From Aridibaculum aurantiacum (GTDB lineage: Bacteria > Bacteroidota > Bacteroidia > Chitinophagales > Chitinophagaceae), in the NCBI RefSeq assembly GCF_017355875.1, contig NZ_JAFEWC010000001.1:1178001-1242000 (forward strand): a stretch of 64,000 nucleotides of DNA. The letters run 5' to 3'. Shown here in pieces: positions 1 to 7,537 of this stretch (the first letter of the stretch is position 1; each line of letters opens with the position of its first letter). Made by a program: the position numbers and the translations under genes. The notes beneath the pieces were generated by a model. That model did no database searches. It saw only the letters and a list, made by a program, of their open reading frames with translations, and had not been told where the DNA came from.

Positions 1-1
1 C

Positions 2-592
2 AACTGCCTGCTATATACATATGAGCAAATTCTCGCTACCGCTTATGCTTCGCAAAGGCAAAACAGCAAAAGCAGGCAGTACAGCCAGCGGGCGCAGAAA
101 AGGAAAGAAGCCATCAACCGGCTGTTCTGGAGCGAGGAAAAGCAGTACTACTTTGACTACCACACCGGCAGCGGCACCCATACTGATCGTTGGTCCCTGG
201 CAGGGGTGATGCCTCTTTTTGTACAGGCAGCCACTCAACAGCAAGCAGCCGCAGTTACTGATCATGTGCGCAGCAGGTTTTTGAAGCCCGGAGGCGTTGT
301 AACAACTACTTATAAAACCGGCGAGCAATGGGATGCACCTAATGGCTGGCCGCCGTTGCAGTACGTTACTGTGAAAGGCTTGACGAATTACAAGCACAAT
401 AGCCTGGCGGATACCATTGCCCGCAGGTGGATGAAGATAAATGAAGATGTATACCAGCGTACCGGCAAAATGATGGAGAAATATGATGTAGAGGTGATAG
501 GATTAGAAGGAGGCGGAGGTGAATATCCTACGCAAGATGGCTTTGGATGGACCAATGGTGTATACCTGGAGTTCAGGCGGATGTTCAAGTAA
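2..592 (+). CDS. alpha,alpha-trehalase (GH37), C-terminal fragment
   Basis: This is the C-terminal part (about 196 residues) of a periplasmic or cytoplasmic trehalase, which hydrolyses trehalose to two glucose molecules. The frame is open from base 2, so the start lies outside the window; an internal ATG at 206 is in the same frame but is not the real start. The GH37 signature QWDAPNGWPP and the C-terminal GGGGEYPTQDGFGWTNGV motif are both present, and the fragment ends a few residues after the latter, as full-length trehalases do. The upstream part (YTYEQILATAYA, FWSEEKQYYFDY) matches the alpha-toroid helices. Family assignment is firm; localisation cannot be judged without the N-terminus. 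Confidence 0.93.
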   Translation, partial: NCLLYTYEQILATAYASQRQNSKSRQYSQRAQKRKEAINRLFWSEEKQYYFDYHTGSGTHTDRWSLAGVMPLFVQAATQQQAAAVTDHVRSRFLKPGGVVTTTYKTGEQWDAPNGWPPLQYVTVKGLTNYKHNSLADTIARRWMKINEDVYQRTGKMMEKYDVEVIGLEGGGGEYPTQDGFGWTNGVYLEFRRMFK

Positions 593-683
593 GAAATGGA
601 GGATCTGATATATAATAGCTGGAATAGGAATAGCCTGATAGCTGCTAATGGTTATTATGTAAAGGCTAATCATCAACTACCAG

Positions 684-691
684 TACTTTTG
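684..691 (+). promoter_or_regulatory. putative -7 element (TACTTTTG) of the S1-domain gene
   Basis: TACTTTTG fits the Bacteroidota -7 consensus TAnnTTTG and lies 21 bases before the ATG at 713. No clear -33 TTTG is visible, so the call is moderate. Confidence 0.45.
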
Positions 692-712
692 CAAACACAC
701 AAATAATTGAAA

Positions 713-1546
713 ATGGTTAATGTAGGGCAATACAATACGCTTAAGGTGCTACGCACGGTTGATTTTGGAGTTTACCTGGATGATGGTGCTGAAGGTATTC
801 TTTTACCTAAACGTTTTGTACCTGATGGATTGCAAGTGGATGATGAACTGCGTGTTTTCATTTACCACGACAGCGAAAGCAGGTTGATTGCCACAACAGA
901 AGAACCTAAAGGTGTGGTAGGTGATATTGTAAAACTTCGGGCAGTGACTGTTACAAAAGAAGGAGCTTTCCTTGACTGGGGCTTGATGAAGGATATTTTT
1001 GTACCCAAGAGTAAGCAGCAAAACTACATGCGTGAAGGAGCTGAATACCTGGTAAAGATTTACCTGGATGAACAAACAGGACGCGTAGCTGCTACTGAAA
1101 AATTTGACTACGAATTGAGTAATGATGAGCTTACCGTAAAGGAGATGGATGAAGTGGACCTGGTAGTATACCGTCGTACAGATATTGGTTACGTGGTTAT
1201 CATCAATAACAAGCATACAGGCGTACTGCACGAAAATGAAATTTACAGGAACATTACTGTGGGCGACAGGATGAAGGGATTTATAAAAACAATTCGTGAA
1301 GAAAATAAGATAGACGTAGTGGTGGGTAAAGCAGGGTATGGAAGGGTAGAAGGTGAAGCAGAAAAAATTCTTCGCTTGTTGAAGGAGAACGATGGCTACC
1401 TGCCTTACCACGATAAATCTGCACCGGAAGAAATTTACGATTTCTTTGGCATGAGTAAGAAGTCTTTTAAAATGGCAACAGGGAGTTTATACAAGCAGAA
1501 GAAGATCGAGTTCACCAAAACTGGTATCAAATTATTAGAGGAATAA
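713..1546 (+). CDS. CvfB/YitL-like S1 RNA-binding protein
   Basis: The protein (277 residues) has tandem S1-like OB-fold repeats: one from about residue 5 (LKVLRTVDFGVYLDDG...ILLP), a second near 65-125 (VTKEGAFLDWGL...FVP) and a third near 140-205 (GYVVIINNKHTGVLHENEI). It ends in a winged-helix-like segment, where FFGMSKKSFKMATGSLYKQ is typical of the CvfB family. CvfB proteins bind RNA and influence expression of virulence or stress genes in Firmicutes; the role in Bacteroidota is not established. I chose the ATG at 713 over an in-frame TTG at 707 because it matches the family N-terminus and fits the promoter at 684. It stands alone between trehalase and the methyltransferase. Confidence 0.85.
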   Translation: MVNVGQYNTLKVLRTVDFGVYLDDGAEGILLPKRFVPDGLQVDDELRVFIYHDSESRLIATTEEPKGVVGDIVKLRAVTVTKEGAFLDWGLMKDIFVPKSKQQNYMREGAEYLVKIYLDEQTGRVAATEKFDYELSNDELTVKEMDEVDLVVYRRTDIGYVVIINNKHTGVLHENEIYRNITVGDRMKGFIKTIREENKIDVVVGKAGYGRVEGEAEKILRLLKENDGYLPYHDKSAPEEIYDFFGMSKKSFKMATGSLYKQKKIEFTKTGIKLLEE

Positions 1547-1612
1547 AGGCTGGCTGTTGATTGCGCTCCTCCCGTTTCCTTAGTCTGTATATATTGCACC
1601 ATTATTCATGCT

Positions 1613-2812
1613 ATGATCTATTCCTCAGAACAGCTGCCTGCAACTGTAGTGGCTCTTAAAAAAACAAGGCCCATTATTAAGTGGACAGGTGGCAAGTATG
1701 ATGAATATGCAGAGTTCTCCCGCTTTATTCCATCGTTCAAAAATTACTATGAACCCTTCTTTGGTGGTGGGGGTGTTTTCTTTGCTGCAAGGCCACAAGG
1801 GAAAGCATTTTTAAACGATAAAAGCAAGGACCTGTTTGCTTTCTACTCGCTTATCCATTCTTCGCTTTTAAAAAAGCATTTACTGAAATATGCTGATGCA
1901 TGGGATGAAGCGAAAGTGCTGACAATGGCATGTACTAGTAAACTGCTCCCGATTTTTGTGAAGTTCATTAAAGGGGCTTACCAGCTGGAACAACTGCAGT
2001 CGCAAGTAAAGTTTATAGTGGAAGATGAAATCAGCAACAAGCACTATAGCTTGTTGGATGAGAGTTTTATAATTGACAGCAATGCTTTCAAAACAAAACT
2101 TGCTCATTCTATAGCTGATAAGATAAAACGTATAGCTGCTATCAGCATAAAAGAACAACGCCACTTTACCAAATCTGAACTTTCTGAACACATAGAAACA
2201 GGTATCAAGAGTGGCCTGTATTTATACCTGCGCAAGATCACGAATCAACATGCTACAGGAGCTCTTTCTTTACCTAAAGAAAAGGCTGTAGCCAATTGGT
2301 ATTTCGTCAGGGAGTTTTGTTATGCTTCTATGTTTCGCTTCAATGCTAAAGGCGAATTCAATATACCCTATGGTGGCATTGCCTATAATAAAAAAGACTT
2401 TCGCCAAAAGGTGAATAATATCTTTTCACCTACTATAAAAGAGCTATTTAAGAACGCCTCTTTTTATAATCATGATTTTGAAGAATTCTTGCGAAAAACA
2501 AAACCTCACAAAGGCGATTTCATTTTTGTAGATCCGCCGTACGACAGCGAATTTTCGGAATACGACCAGAACGCATTTACCAAAGAAGACCAGGAACGAC
2601 TGCGCGATGTGCTGGTAAAAATGCCGGCAAAAATGATGATGGTAATAAAAGAAACGCCATTTATCCGTAACTTATACAGCGGTCATTGCAGGTTGATAGA
2701 GTTTGACAAAACCTATACTTACAATGTTCGTGGAAGAAATAACCGTGATACAAAACACCTGATCATCATTAACTATGATATAGGTGAACATGCATTACAT
2801 CTGCCTAAGTGA
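1613..2812 (+). CDS. DNA adenine methyltransferase (Dam/D12 class), candidate type II modification enzyme
   Basis: This is an N6-adenine DNA methyltransferase of the alpha (D12/Dam) class. The N-terminal SAM-binding motif KWTGGKYDEY is at residues 23-32, the FxGxG loop (PFFGGGGVF) at 48-56 and catalytic DPPY at 307-310. At 399 residues it is about 120 longer than Dam of enterobacteria; the extra length lies between about 85 and 215, the region that normally holds the target-recognition domain, so its specificity cannot be assumed to be GATC. Its last 23 bases overlap the next gene, a putative PD-(D/E)XK nuclease, which suggests a restriction-modification pair rather than a solitary housekeeping methylase. 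Start at ATG 1613. Confidence 0.9.
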   Translation: MIYSSEQLPATVVALKKTRPIIKWTGGKYDEYAEFSRFIPSFKNYYEPFFGGGGVFFAARPQGKAFLNDKSKDLFAFYSLIHSSLLKKHLLKYADAWDEAKVLTMACTSKLLPIFVKFIKGAYQLEQLQSQVKFIVEDEISNKHYSLLDESFIIDSNAFKTKLAHSIADKIKRIAAISIKEQRHFTKSELSEHIETGIKSGLYLYLRKITNQHATGALSLPKEKAVANWYFVREFCYASMFRFNAKGEFNIPYGGIAYNKKDFRQKVNNIFSPTIKELFKNASFYNHDFEEFLRKTKPHKGDFIFVDPPYDSEFSEYDQNAFTKEDQERLRDVLVKMPAKMMMVIKETPFIRNLYSGHCRLIEFDKTYTYNVRGRNNRDTKHLIIINYDIGEHALHLPK

Positions 2813-3398
2813 TTTTGTATACGACTGCCAACAGTGCCACACACGCTGCGATGGTATAAGCAAAGGCGTCTACAACTTTCAACACGACGTTTCATTTTCT
2901 GAAGGCTTTGAGCAAATGATCATTGAAAGGATCAATAGATCCGGGAAGTATCATGCTGCAAAATCTTTAGCGCCGGGTTATCCTGATGTAGAGATTTCGA
3001 GCATAGATGGCCAGGTGCAGCGTTACCTGGAAGTAAAGGTGCAAAAGCGAACATTTATGCAGGTAAAGAAATACCTGCCGGCCAGTGATCTCTGTCCTTC
3101 TGAGACGGTCGCACTAAACGAAAGCGACCTTGTCAGGTATTTTGATATATATCATTCTGTGCACATTCCTGTTGTGGTAGTATGGGTATTGCTAAATAGA
3201 CTATGCATAGTGCCGGAGCATTATTTCCGCTTATACTTCCAGGATGTAAGACGCCTGGAGGAGATCTATAAAAAATACGGCGATACGCGCCGGTTCAGGA
3301 GAAAATCAGGTGAAGGTGATGTAGTGGAAGGTGTTCACAAAGGTGTTACCGTAAACTACCACTTTAGCTTAAAGGAATTAAAAGGCTGGAACTTCTAG
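2790..3398 (+). CDS. putative type II restriction endonuclease (PD-(D/E)XK-like)
   Basis: I do not recognise this 202-residue protein by family, but it has a nuclease-like core. PD at residues 65-66 (GYPDVEI) is followed 15 residues later by E-V-K at 81-83 (YLEVKVQ), the spacing and strand pattern of a PD-(D/E)XK active site; a preceding helix contains E41 (FEQMIIERI). A hydrophobic strand (HIPVVVVWVLL) follows, as expected for the core sheet. Cysteines at about 5, 13, 16 and 20 near the N-terminus could bind a metal. ATG 2790 overlaps the methyltransferase by 23 bases; a GTG at 2784 is also possible. The coupling to a DNA methyltransferase is the main reason to infer restriction activity; this is inference, not a family match. 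Confidence 0.62.
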   Translation: MHYICLSDFVYDCQQCHTRCDGISKGVYNFQHDVSFSEGFEQMIIERINRSGKYHAAKSLAPGYPDVEISSIDGQVQRYLEVKVQKRTFMQVKKYLPASDLCPSETVALNESDLVRYFDIYHSVHIPVVVVWVLLNRLCIVPEHYFRLYFQDVRRLEEIYKKYGDTRRFRRKSGEGDVVEGVHKGVTVNYHFSLKELKGWNF

Positions 3399-3421
3399 CT
3401 AAGTAAGATCATTAAAAAAAG

Positions 3422-3485
3422 AAAGTTCGCACGTTCCGGCAGTTAAATTCTTCTTGGAATATTAACTACAGAAACGGCGAACTTT
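3422..3485. terminator. long bidirectional hairpin between convergent genes
   Basis: Outer arms AAAGTTCGC (3422-3430) and GCGAACTTT (3477-3485) enclose inner complementary blocks CGTT/AACG, AGTTAA/TTAACT and ATTC/GAAT around a TTCTTG loop, giving a nearly continuous 64-base stem with small internal loops. It has A-runs on one side and T6 on the other. It lies between the + strand nuclease gene and the - strand SRPBCC gene and can terminate both. Confidence 0.75.
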
Positions 3486-3515
3486 TTTATGATTATTGAT
3501 TTTTACAGGCAGTGC

Positions 3516-4220
3516 CTATTTATCGTCATTCAACGGGTTGTCACCTGTTTCCATGTGACGCTTAAAGTTCTTTACATCTTCCACGATCATTTTTTCAAAC
3601 ATCGGGTTGAACATAGAAGCAATGCCTTCGCCTATGTCACCAAATGGTGGACGGTAAGTTATCAGGACTTTTAGCTCAGTACCACCGGAAGGAGAATCTT
3701 TAAATTCCACCTTACCAGCATTGTGAATGGTAGCGCCAGGTAATGAGTTCCATCCCAGCAGTTCGCCTTCTATTTCTTTTACTATTTCAGCATCCCATTC
3801 TATACTGCCTAATACGCCCATTGCTTTTGCCTTCCAATGCGATGTCTTATCATCCAGTACATCTACTGTTTCCAGATGGCTCATGAACTTTGGCAGGTTA
3901 CTTAGTGTACGCCAGTAGTTGTACACTTCCATCCGTGGCTGGTTTACATGAATTACCGTAAGAATATTAATGTTCTTAACCGTGTCAGGAAGTTTGCCTT
4001 TGCCGGCAGCGCTGTATATATCGCAGTGTCCGGTAGTGCCCCTGTACAACAAGTATCCACCTGCTACAGCAATAGGTATTTTAAATTTCTTTCCTTGCTC
4101 TTTCTTGTTATTGCGCAGGCCCTGGTATACCAAAGCCGTTCCTGCAAGTATAGAGGCTATTCTTTCCAGTTTGCCAACATTGGTAGAAAGCTTGGCCCCG
4201 GTTGATGAATTCGTGTTCAT
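3516..4220 (-). CDS. SRPBCC (cyclase/dehydrase) family protein with N-terminal DUF2892-like membrane segment
   Basis: The 234-residue protein begins with a DUF2892-like module (residues about 15-70: VGKLERIASILAGTALVYQGL, then IAVAGGYLLYRGTTGHC), which predicts two short membrane helices. A START/SRPBCC ligand-binding fold follows from about 85 (ILTVIHVNQPRMEVYNYWRTLSNLPKFM) to the end. This architecture is common in environmental bacteria and is often annotated as polyketide cyclase or dehydrase; the ligand is unknown. It lies 20 bases downstream of the SDR gene on the same strand, so the two are probably co-transcribed. Both types are frequently found together in general-stress gene sets, which suggests but does not prove a stress role. 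Confidence 0.8.
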   Translation of the reverse strand: MNTNSSTGAKLSTNVGKLERIASILAGTALVYQGLRNNKKEQGKKFKIPIAVAGGYLLYRGTTGHCDIYSAAGKGKLPDTVKNINILTVIHVNQPRMEVYNYWRTLSNLPKFMSHLETVDVLDDKTSHWKAKAMGVLGSIEWDAEIVKEIEGELLGWNSLPGATIHNAGKVEFKDSPSGGTELKVLITYRPPFGDIGEGIASMFNPMFEKMIVEDVKNFKRHMETGDNPLNDDK

Positions 4221-4240
4221 ATAATTCTCATTTAGAACAG

Positions 4241-5101
4241 TTATGTATTTAATACCGTGCCACCATTAGGGTGCAGGAACTGCCCGGTTATATAGCTAGC
4301 ATCGTCCGATGCCAGGAAGACAAAACAACTGGCTACTTCTGCAGGTTGTCCTGCACGTTTCATTGGCGTATCACTTCCAAAATCTTCCAGTTCCTGTCCT
4401 GGAAATGTAGAAGGTATGAGTGGTGTCCATATAGGGCCGGGTGCCACACCATTCACCCTGATATTCTTTTCTGCTAGTTGCGTAGAAAGCGAACGCGTAA
4501 ATGCAACAATGGCTCCTTTGGTTGAAGAATAATCGACCAGCTCTTTGTTGCCACGATAAGCATTTACCGATGCATTGTTTACAATAGCAGCACCAGCTTT
4601 TAAATGTGGAAGCGCAGCCTTACTCATGAAAAAGTAAGAGTAGATATTGGTGCGAAAAGTTTCATCCCACTGCTGCTCTGTTATCTCTTGCAGGTCTTCT
4701 TTTGGAAATTGGATAGCAGCATTGTTCACCAGTATATCCAGCTTGCCAAAGGTGTCAATGGTCTGCTGCACTATATTCCTACAGTTTTCTTCTACACTTA
4801 CATCAGCCTGTATCACTAATGCTTTTCTGCCTTTTTCCTCTACAAGCTTTTGTGTCTCGTCAGCGTCTTGTTTTTCCTTGTAATAAACAATTACGACATC
4901 TGCGCCTTCACGGGCAAAATGAATGGCAACAGCTCTTCCAATACCACTGTCGCCACCTGTAATGATTGCCACTTTATCTTGCAGTTTCTTTGGCTGCAGG
5001 TCGTACTCCCGCTCATATACAGGGCGGGGAGTCATATCCTTTTCACTATTGGCTGCCTCGTCTATTTTATCGTGGTAATTCTGATCTTCTTTGTTTGACA
5101 T
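4241..5101 (-). CDS. SDR family oxidoreductase (YghA/GSP39-like)
   Basis: This classical short-chain dehydrogenase has a roughly 40-residue N-terminal extension, giving 286 residues in all. The NAD(P)-binding TGGDSGIGRA motif is at about 48-57, NNAA near 127 and the catalytic YSSTK (YxxxK) near 191. The extension (PRPVYEREYDLQPKKLQDKVAII) and the C-terminal SYITGQFLHPNGG segment match the YghA / general stress protein 39 / glucose-and-ribitol dehydrogenase-like subgroup. The physiological substrate is unknown. It is transcribed with the SRPBCC gene downstream. Confidence 0.9.
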   Translation of the reverse strand: MSNKEDQNYHDKIDEAANSEKDMTPRPVYEREYDLQPKKLQDKVAIITGGDSGIGRAVAIHFAREGADVVIVYYKEKQDADETQKLVEEKGRKALVIQADVSVEENCRNIVQQTIDTFGKLDILVNNAAIQFPKEDLQEITEQQWDETFRTNIYSYFFMSKAALPHLKAGAAIVNNASVNAYRGNKELVDYSSTKGAIVAFTRSLSTQLAEKNIRVNGVAPGPIWTPLIPSTFPGQELEDFGSDTPMKRAGQPAEVASCFVFLASDDASYITGQFLHPNGGTVLNT

Positions 5102-5187
5102 GTTGTCCTGTTTTAGGTGTAACTGTAAAACTGGTTGGTCACTGAAAGTATGTCGATACCCTACCAGTTGTAGATGAATTTGAACAT

Positions 5188-5409
5188 CTATTTCTGCATT
5201 GGAGTCTGCTTGTTGTTGGTATCTAAGCCAGCGCCTGCACTGTCATTTCTAAATACACTGCTGTCCATTCCCGGTACACGGGTTATATCGGTAGCACCTT
5301 CGCCGCCACTATTTTCCGGTGTACTTGTATTATTAGAGCCATCTGGTCCATTGCACGCTACAGCCAAACTGAATGAAGCAATGCCAAGTAAGGTTTTTAG
5401 AATCTTCAT
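5188..5409 (-). CDS. small lipoprotein of unknown function
   Basis: A 73-residue protein with a lipoprotein signal: the charged start MKILK is followed by a hydrophobic stretch and the lipobox-like AVAC at residues 16-19. The mature part is short, polar and Gly/Ser/Asn/Thr-rich with no recognisable domain. The frame stays open upstream to 5487, but that extension runs into a terminator hairpin at 5466-5485, so the ATG at 5409 is preferred. Function is not known. Confidence 0.65.
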   Translation of the reverse strand: MKILKTLLGIASFSLAVACNGPDGSNNTSTPENSGGEGATDITRVPGMDSSVFRNDSAGAGLDTNNKQTPMQK

Positions 5410-5458
5410 ATGATTGTTTTTTGCATGAAGAAAAAAACCATTCCATAGAAGAGGGCAT

Positions 5459-5485
5459 AAAAAAAGAGGCATATTTCTATGCCTC
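5459..5485 (-). terminator. rho-independent terminator of the Hpt gene
   Basis: Read on the - strand, GAGGCATA and TATGCCTC (arms at 5478-5485 and 5466-5473, 4-base loop) are followed by T7. It lies 27 bases past the stop of the Hpt gene. Confidence 0.85.
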
Positions 5486-5511
5486 ATTAAATGATGTTGG
5501 AAAGTACTGTA

Positions 5512-5934
5512 TTACAGACTGAAAACCTGCTTCAGATCTGCTGCTACTGCATTAAGAACCTCGTCTACTTTATTTACAAGGTTTGGTAGTATTTCTTTGT
5601 TTACCTGGTTTTTCGCATCCAGTTCTATGGTACGTATATCCTGTGTAATGGTGGTCATACGCATCATGTCAATAGTAGACTTCAGCTTATGCGCCAGTTT
5701 ACTTACCATATCCCAGTTTCCGCCCATGCATGCATGTACCATTTCAGCGCTGTTTGCAGGTATGGTATCCAGGTAAATTTTTACTAGTGAAAGAATGAAT
5801 TCTTTGTTGCCTCCCGACATGTCATGAAGTGCCCCGAGGTCGTACAGATCGATAGTTTCACCAGCTTTCTTAACGGCTGTGCCGGCTATAGGGCGTTTTT
5901 GGTCAGTATTAGGTAGGGGTAAAGAGGATATCAT
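5512..5934 (-). CDS. Hpt domain phosphotransfer protein
   Basis: A 140-residue protein made essentially of one histidine phosphotransfer domain. The phosphorylatable histidine is H82 in the canonical context AHKLKST, preceded by a helix with FILSLVKIYLDTIPANSAEM. Such proteins relay phosphoryl groups between receiver domains of hybrid kinases and response regulators. The gene starts 15 bases after the stop of an NtrC-like regulator, so the two are very likely one operon and this Hpt may phosphorylate that regulator. No histidine kinase is encoded beside them. Confidence 0.9.
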   Translation of the reverse strand: MISSLPLPNTDQKRPIAGTAVKKAGETIDLYDLGALHDMSGGNKEFILSLVKIYLDTIPANSAEMVHACMGGNWDMVSKLAHKLKSTIDMMRMTTITQDIRTIELDAKNQVNKEILPNLVNKVDEVLNAVAADLKQVFSL

Positions 5935-5949
5935 ATAGGTTTGGATTTA

Positions 5950-7344
5950 CTAATTCATAAAGCTGTTCTCATACGCATATTTCTTGTGTACAAAAACCTC
6001 TTTGTTCTGGATCATGCGGTAAATGGTTGACTTACCTACATCCAGCTTGCGTGCTACTTTTAGCACATCGTAGTTGTACTTATCAAGATAGTACTGAATA
6101 AACTTCGTCGTAAATTCTTTCAGCGTTACTTCCTTCATCATAAAGTCGCTGATGATGTTTTGAGAAGTTACGTTCAGGTGATCTGGTTCAATATCATTTC
6201 CTTCGGCCATCACACATGCCAGTTCCACTACCGATTTCAATTCGCGCACATTACCAGGAAATGCATGACCCAGCAGTTTCTTCTTTGCCTCAGTAGAAAA
6301 ATTCTTTACCTGCAAGTTGTTCTCTTTACAAAATACTTCCATGAAGTGTTTTGCAATGATCAGAACATCATTCTCTCTTTCGCGCAGTGGCGGCAGGTTT
6401 ATAGGCAAACCCAGCAAGCGGTAATACAAGTCTTCTCTAAAGGTTCCTTCTTTCACCATGTCGAGCAGGTTGCGGTGCGTAGCTACTATGATGCGCACAT
6501 CTATCTTCACCAGGTCGTTGCTACCTACGCGCATGATCTCTTTTTCCTGTAGTGCACGCAGCAGTTTTGCCTGCATGTTTATGTCCATTTCACCAATCTC
6601 ATCCAGGAAAAGTGTCCCTTTTGAAGCTTCTTCAAATTTACCTATACGGCGGGCTATAGCACCTGTAAAAGCACCTTTTTCATGGCCAAACATTTCGCTT
6701 TCCAAAAGGTCTTTTGGAATGGCTGCAAGGTTTACGGCAACAAAAGGTTGATTTTTACGCGGAGAGTTATAGTGGATAGATTTTGCTACCAGTTCTTTAC
6801 CAGTACCTGTTTCGCCAGCAATGGATACAGTGATGTTGGTGCGGGCTGCTTTTTCCATCATGCTAAACACGCGCTGTATCACCGGGCTATTGCCAATGAT
6901 AGCTTTGCTGAAGTCGTACTTGCGGTGTACTTCTTCTTTCAGTGTTTCAATCTCTTGTTTTAGCTGAACGTTCTCGCGAAGGTTTTGGATGGTATTCCAC
7001 AGACGATCTTTAGCATCTTCGTCTTTTACTATATAATCGTAAGCGCCTTTCTTCAAAAGGTCGAGCGCAATCTTTACATCTTCCTGTCCACTGATTATGA
7101 TGACTTTGCTATCCGGGCTGATCTCCTTTATCTGCATGAGCAATTGGTCGCCATTCATGTCGGGCAACGAATAGTCAAGCGTTATCACCTCCGGCTTTTC
7201 GTGTATACGAGCCAGGAATGACTTAGCAGTGTCAAACTTTTGGATTACGTAGTCGGGATTAAGTGATAGGTAATACTCCAGCATAGAGCTATACCACAGG
7301 TCATCCTCTACTATAAAAACCCTGAAGGTCTTTTGGTCTTTCAT
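5950..7344 (-). CDS. sigma-54-dependent NtrC-family response regulator
   Basis: The 464-residue protein has three modules. The receiver domain (1-120) has acidic residues D14/D15, phospho-acceptor D57 (TLDYSLP) and K107. The AAA+ sigma-54 activation domain (about 147-385) has Walker A GETGTGKE at 177-184, the sigma-54 contact loop GAFTGA at 224-229, the Walker B region LFLDEIGEM and the arginine fingers (FREDLYYRL). The C-terminal helix-turn-helix is ARKLDVGKSTIYRMI. The intact GAFTGA means it should activate sigma-54 promoters when phosphorylated. It is followed by the Hpt gene and is divergent from a glycosyltransferase gene; the region between them holds an inverted repeat (7390-7419) that could be its binding site. 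Confidence 0.95.
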   Translation of the reverse strand: MKDQKTFRVFIVEDDLWYSSMLEYYLSLNPDYVIQKFDTAKSFLARIHEKPEVITLDYSLPDMNGDQLLMQIKEISPDSKVIIISGQEDVKIALDLLKKGAYDYIVKDEDAKDRLWNTIQNLRENVQLKQEIETLKEEVHRKYDFSKAIIGNSPVIQRVFSMMEKAARTNITVSIAGETGTGKELVAKSIHYNSPRKNQPFVAVNLAAIPKDLLESEMFGHEKGAFTGAIARRIGKFEEASKGTLFLDEIGEMDINMQAKLLRALQEKEIMRVGSNDLVKIDVRIIVATHRNLLDMVKEGTFREDLYYRLLGLPINLPPLRERENDVLIIAKHFMEVFCKENNLQVKNFSTEAKKKLLGHAFPGNVRELKSVVELACVMAEGNDIEPDHLNVTSQNIISDFMMKEVTLKEFTTKFIQYYLDKYNYDVLKVARKLDVGKSTIYRMIQNKEVFVHKKYAYENSFMN

Positions 7345-7389
7345 ATTATTGGTAAAACGAAAAACAAGTCTCAGTATTGTTTCGGGTTG

Positions 7390-7419
7390 TCATATTGGGA
7401 AAATATCTTCCAAATATGA
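7390..7419. promoter_or_regulatory. inverted repeat, possible operator between the NtrC-like and GT2 genes
   Basis: TCATATTGGGAA (7390-7401) and TTCCAAATATGA (7408-7419) are complementary at 11 of 12 positions with a 6-base centre AATATC. No T-run follows, it lies in the divergent intergenic region, and its size suits a dimeric DNA-binding protein. The identity of the protein is inference. Confidence 0.5.
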
Positions 7420-7537
7420 GAACAAAGAAAGGGTAAAGCGACTATACTTAGTACAATTACCACTTAACTTGTTATTAATAATCCGTATTTCCTGCAAAAT
7501 AGCAAAAGCTGCTCTTTCTTTTCCTTTTCTTTGTAAG

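Noticed and set aside
803-1411. Long open frame antisense to the CvfB-like gene (202 codons)
   Set aside because: It is a shadow of the + strand S1-domain gene, has a Cys/Phe/His-rich composition and no recognisable motif.
5410-5487. 26-codon N-terminal extension of the small lipoprotein
   Set aside because: It would cover the terminator of the Hpt gene and place the lipoprotein signal in the middle of the protein.
7349-7537. 63-codon extension of the GT2 glycosyltransferase
   Set aside because: It spans the inverted repeat and divergent promoter region and is not like the N-terminus of this family.
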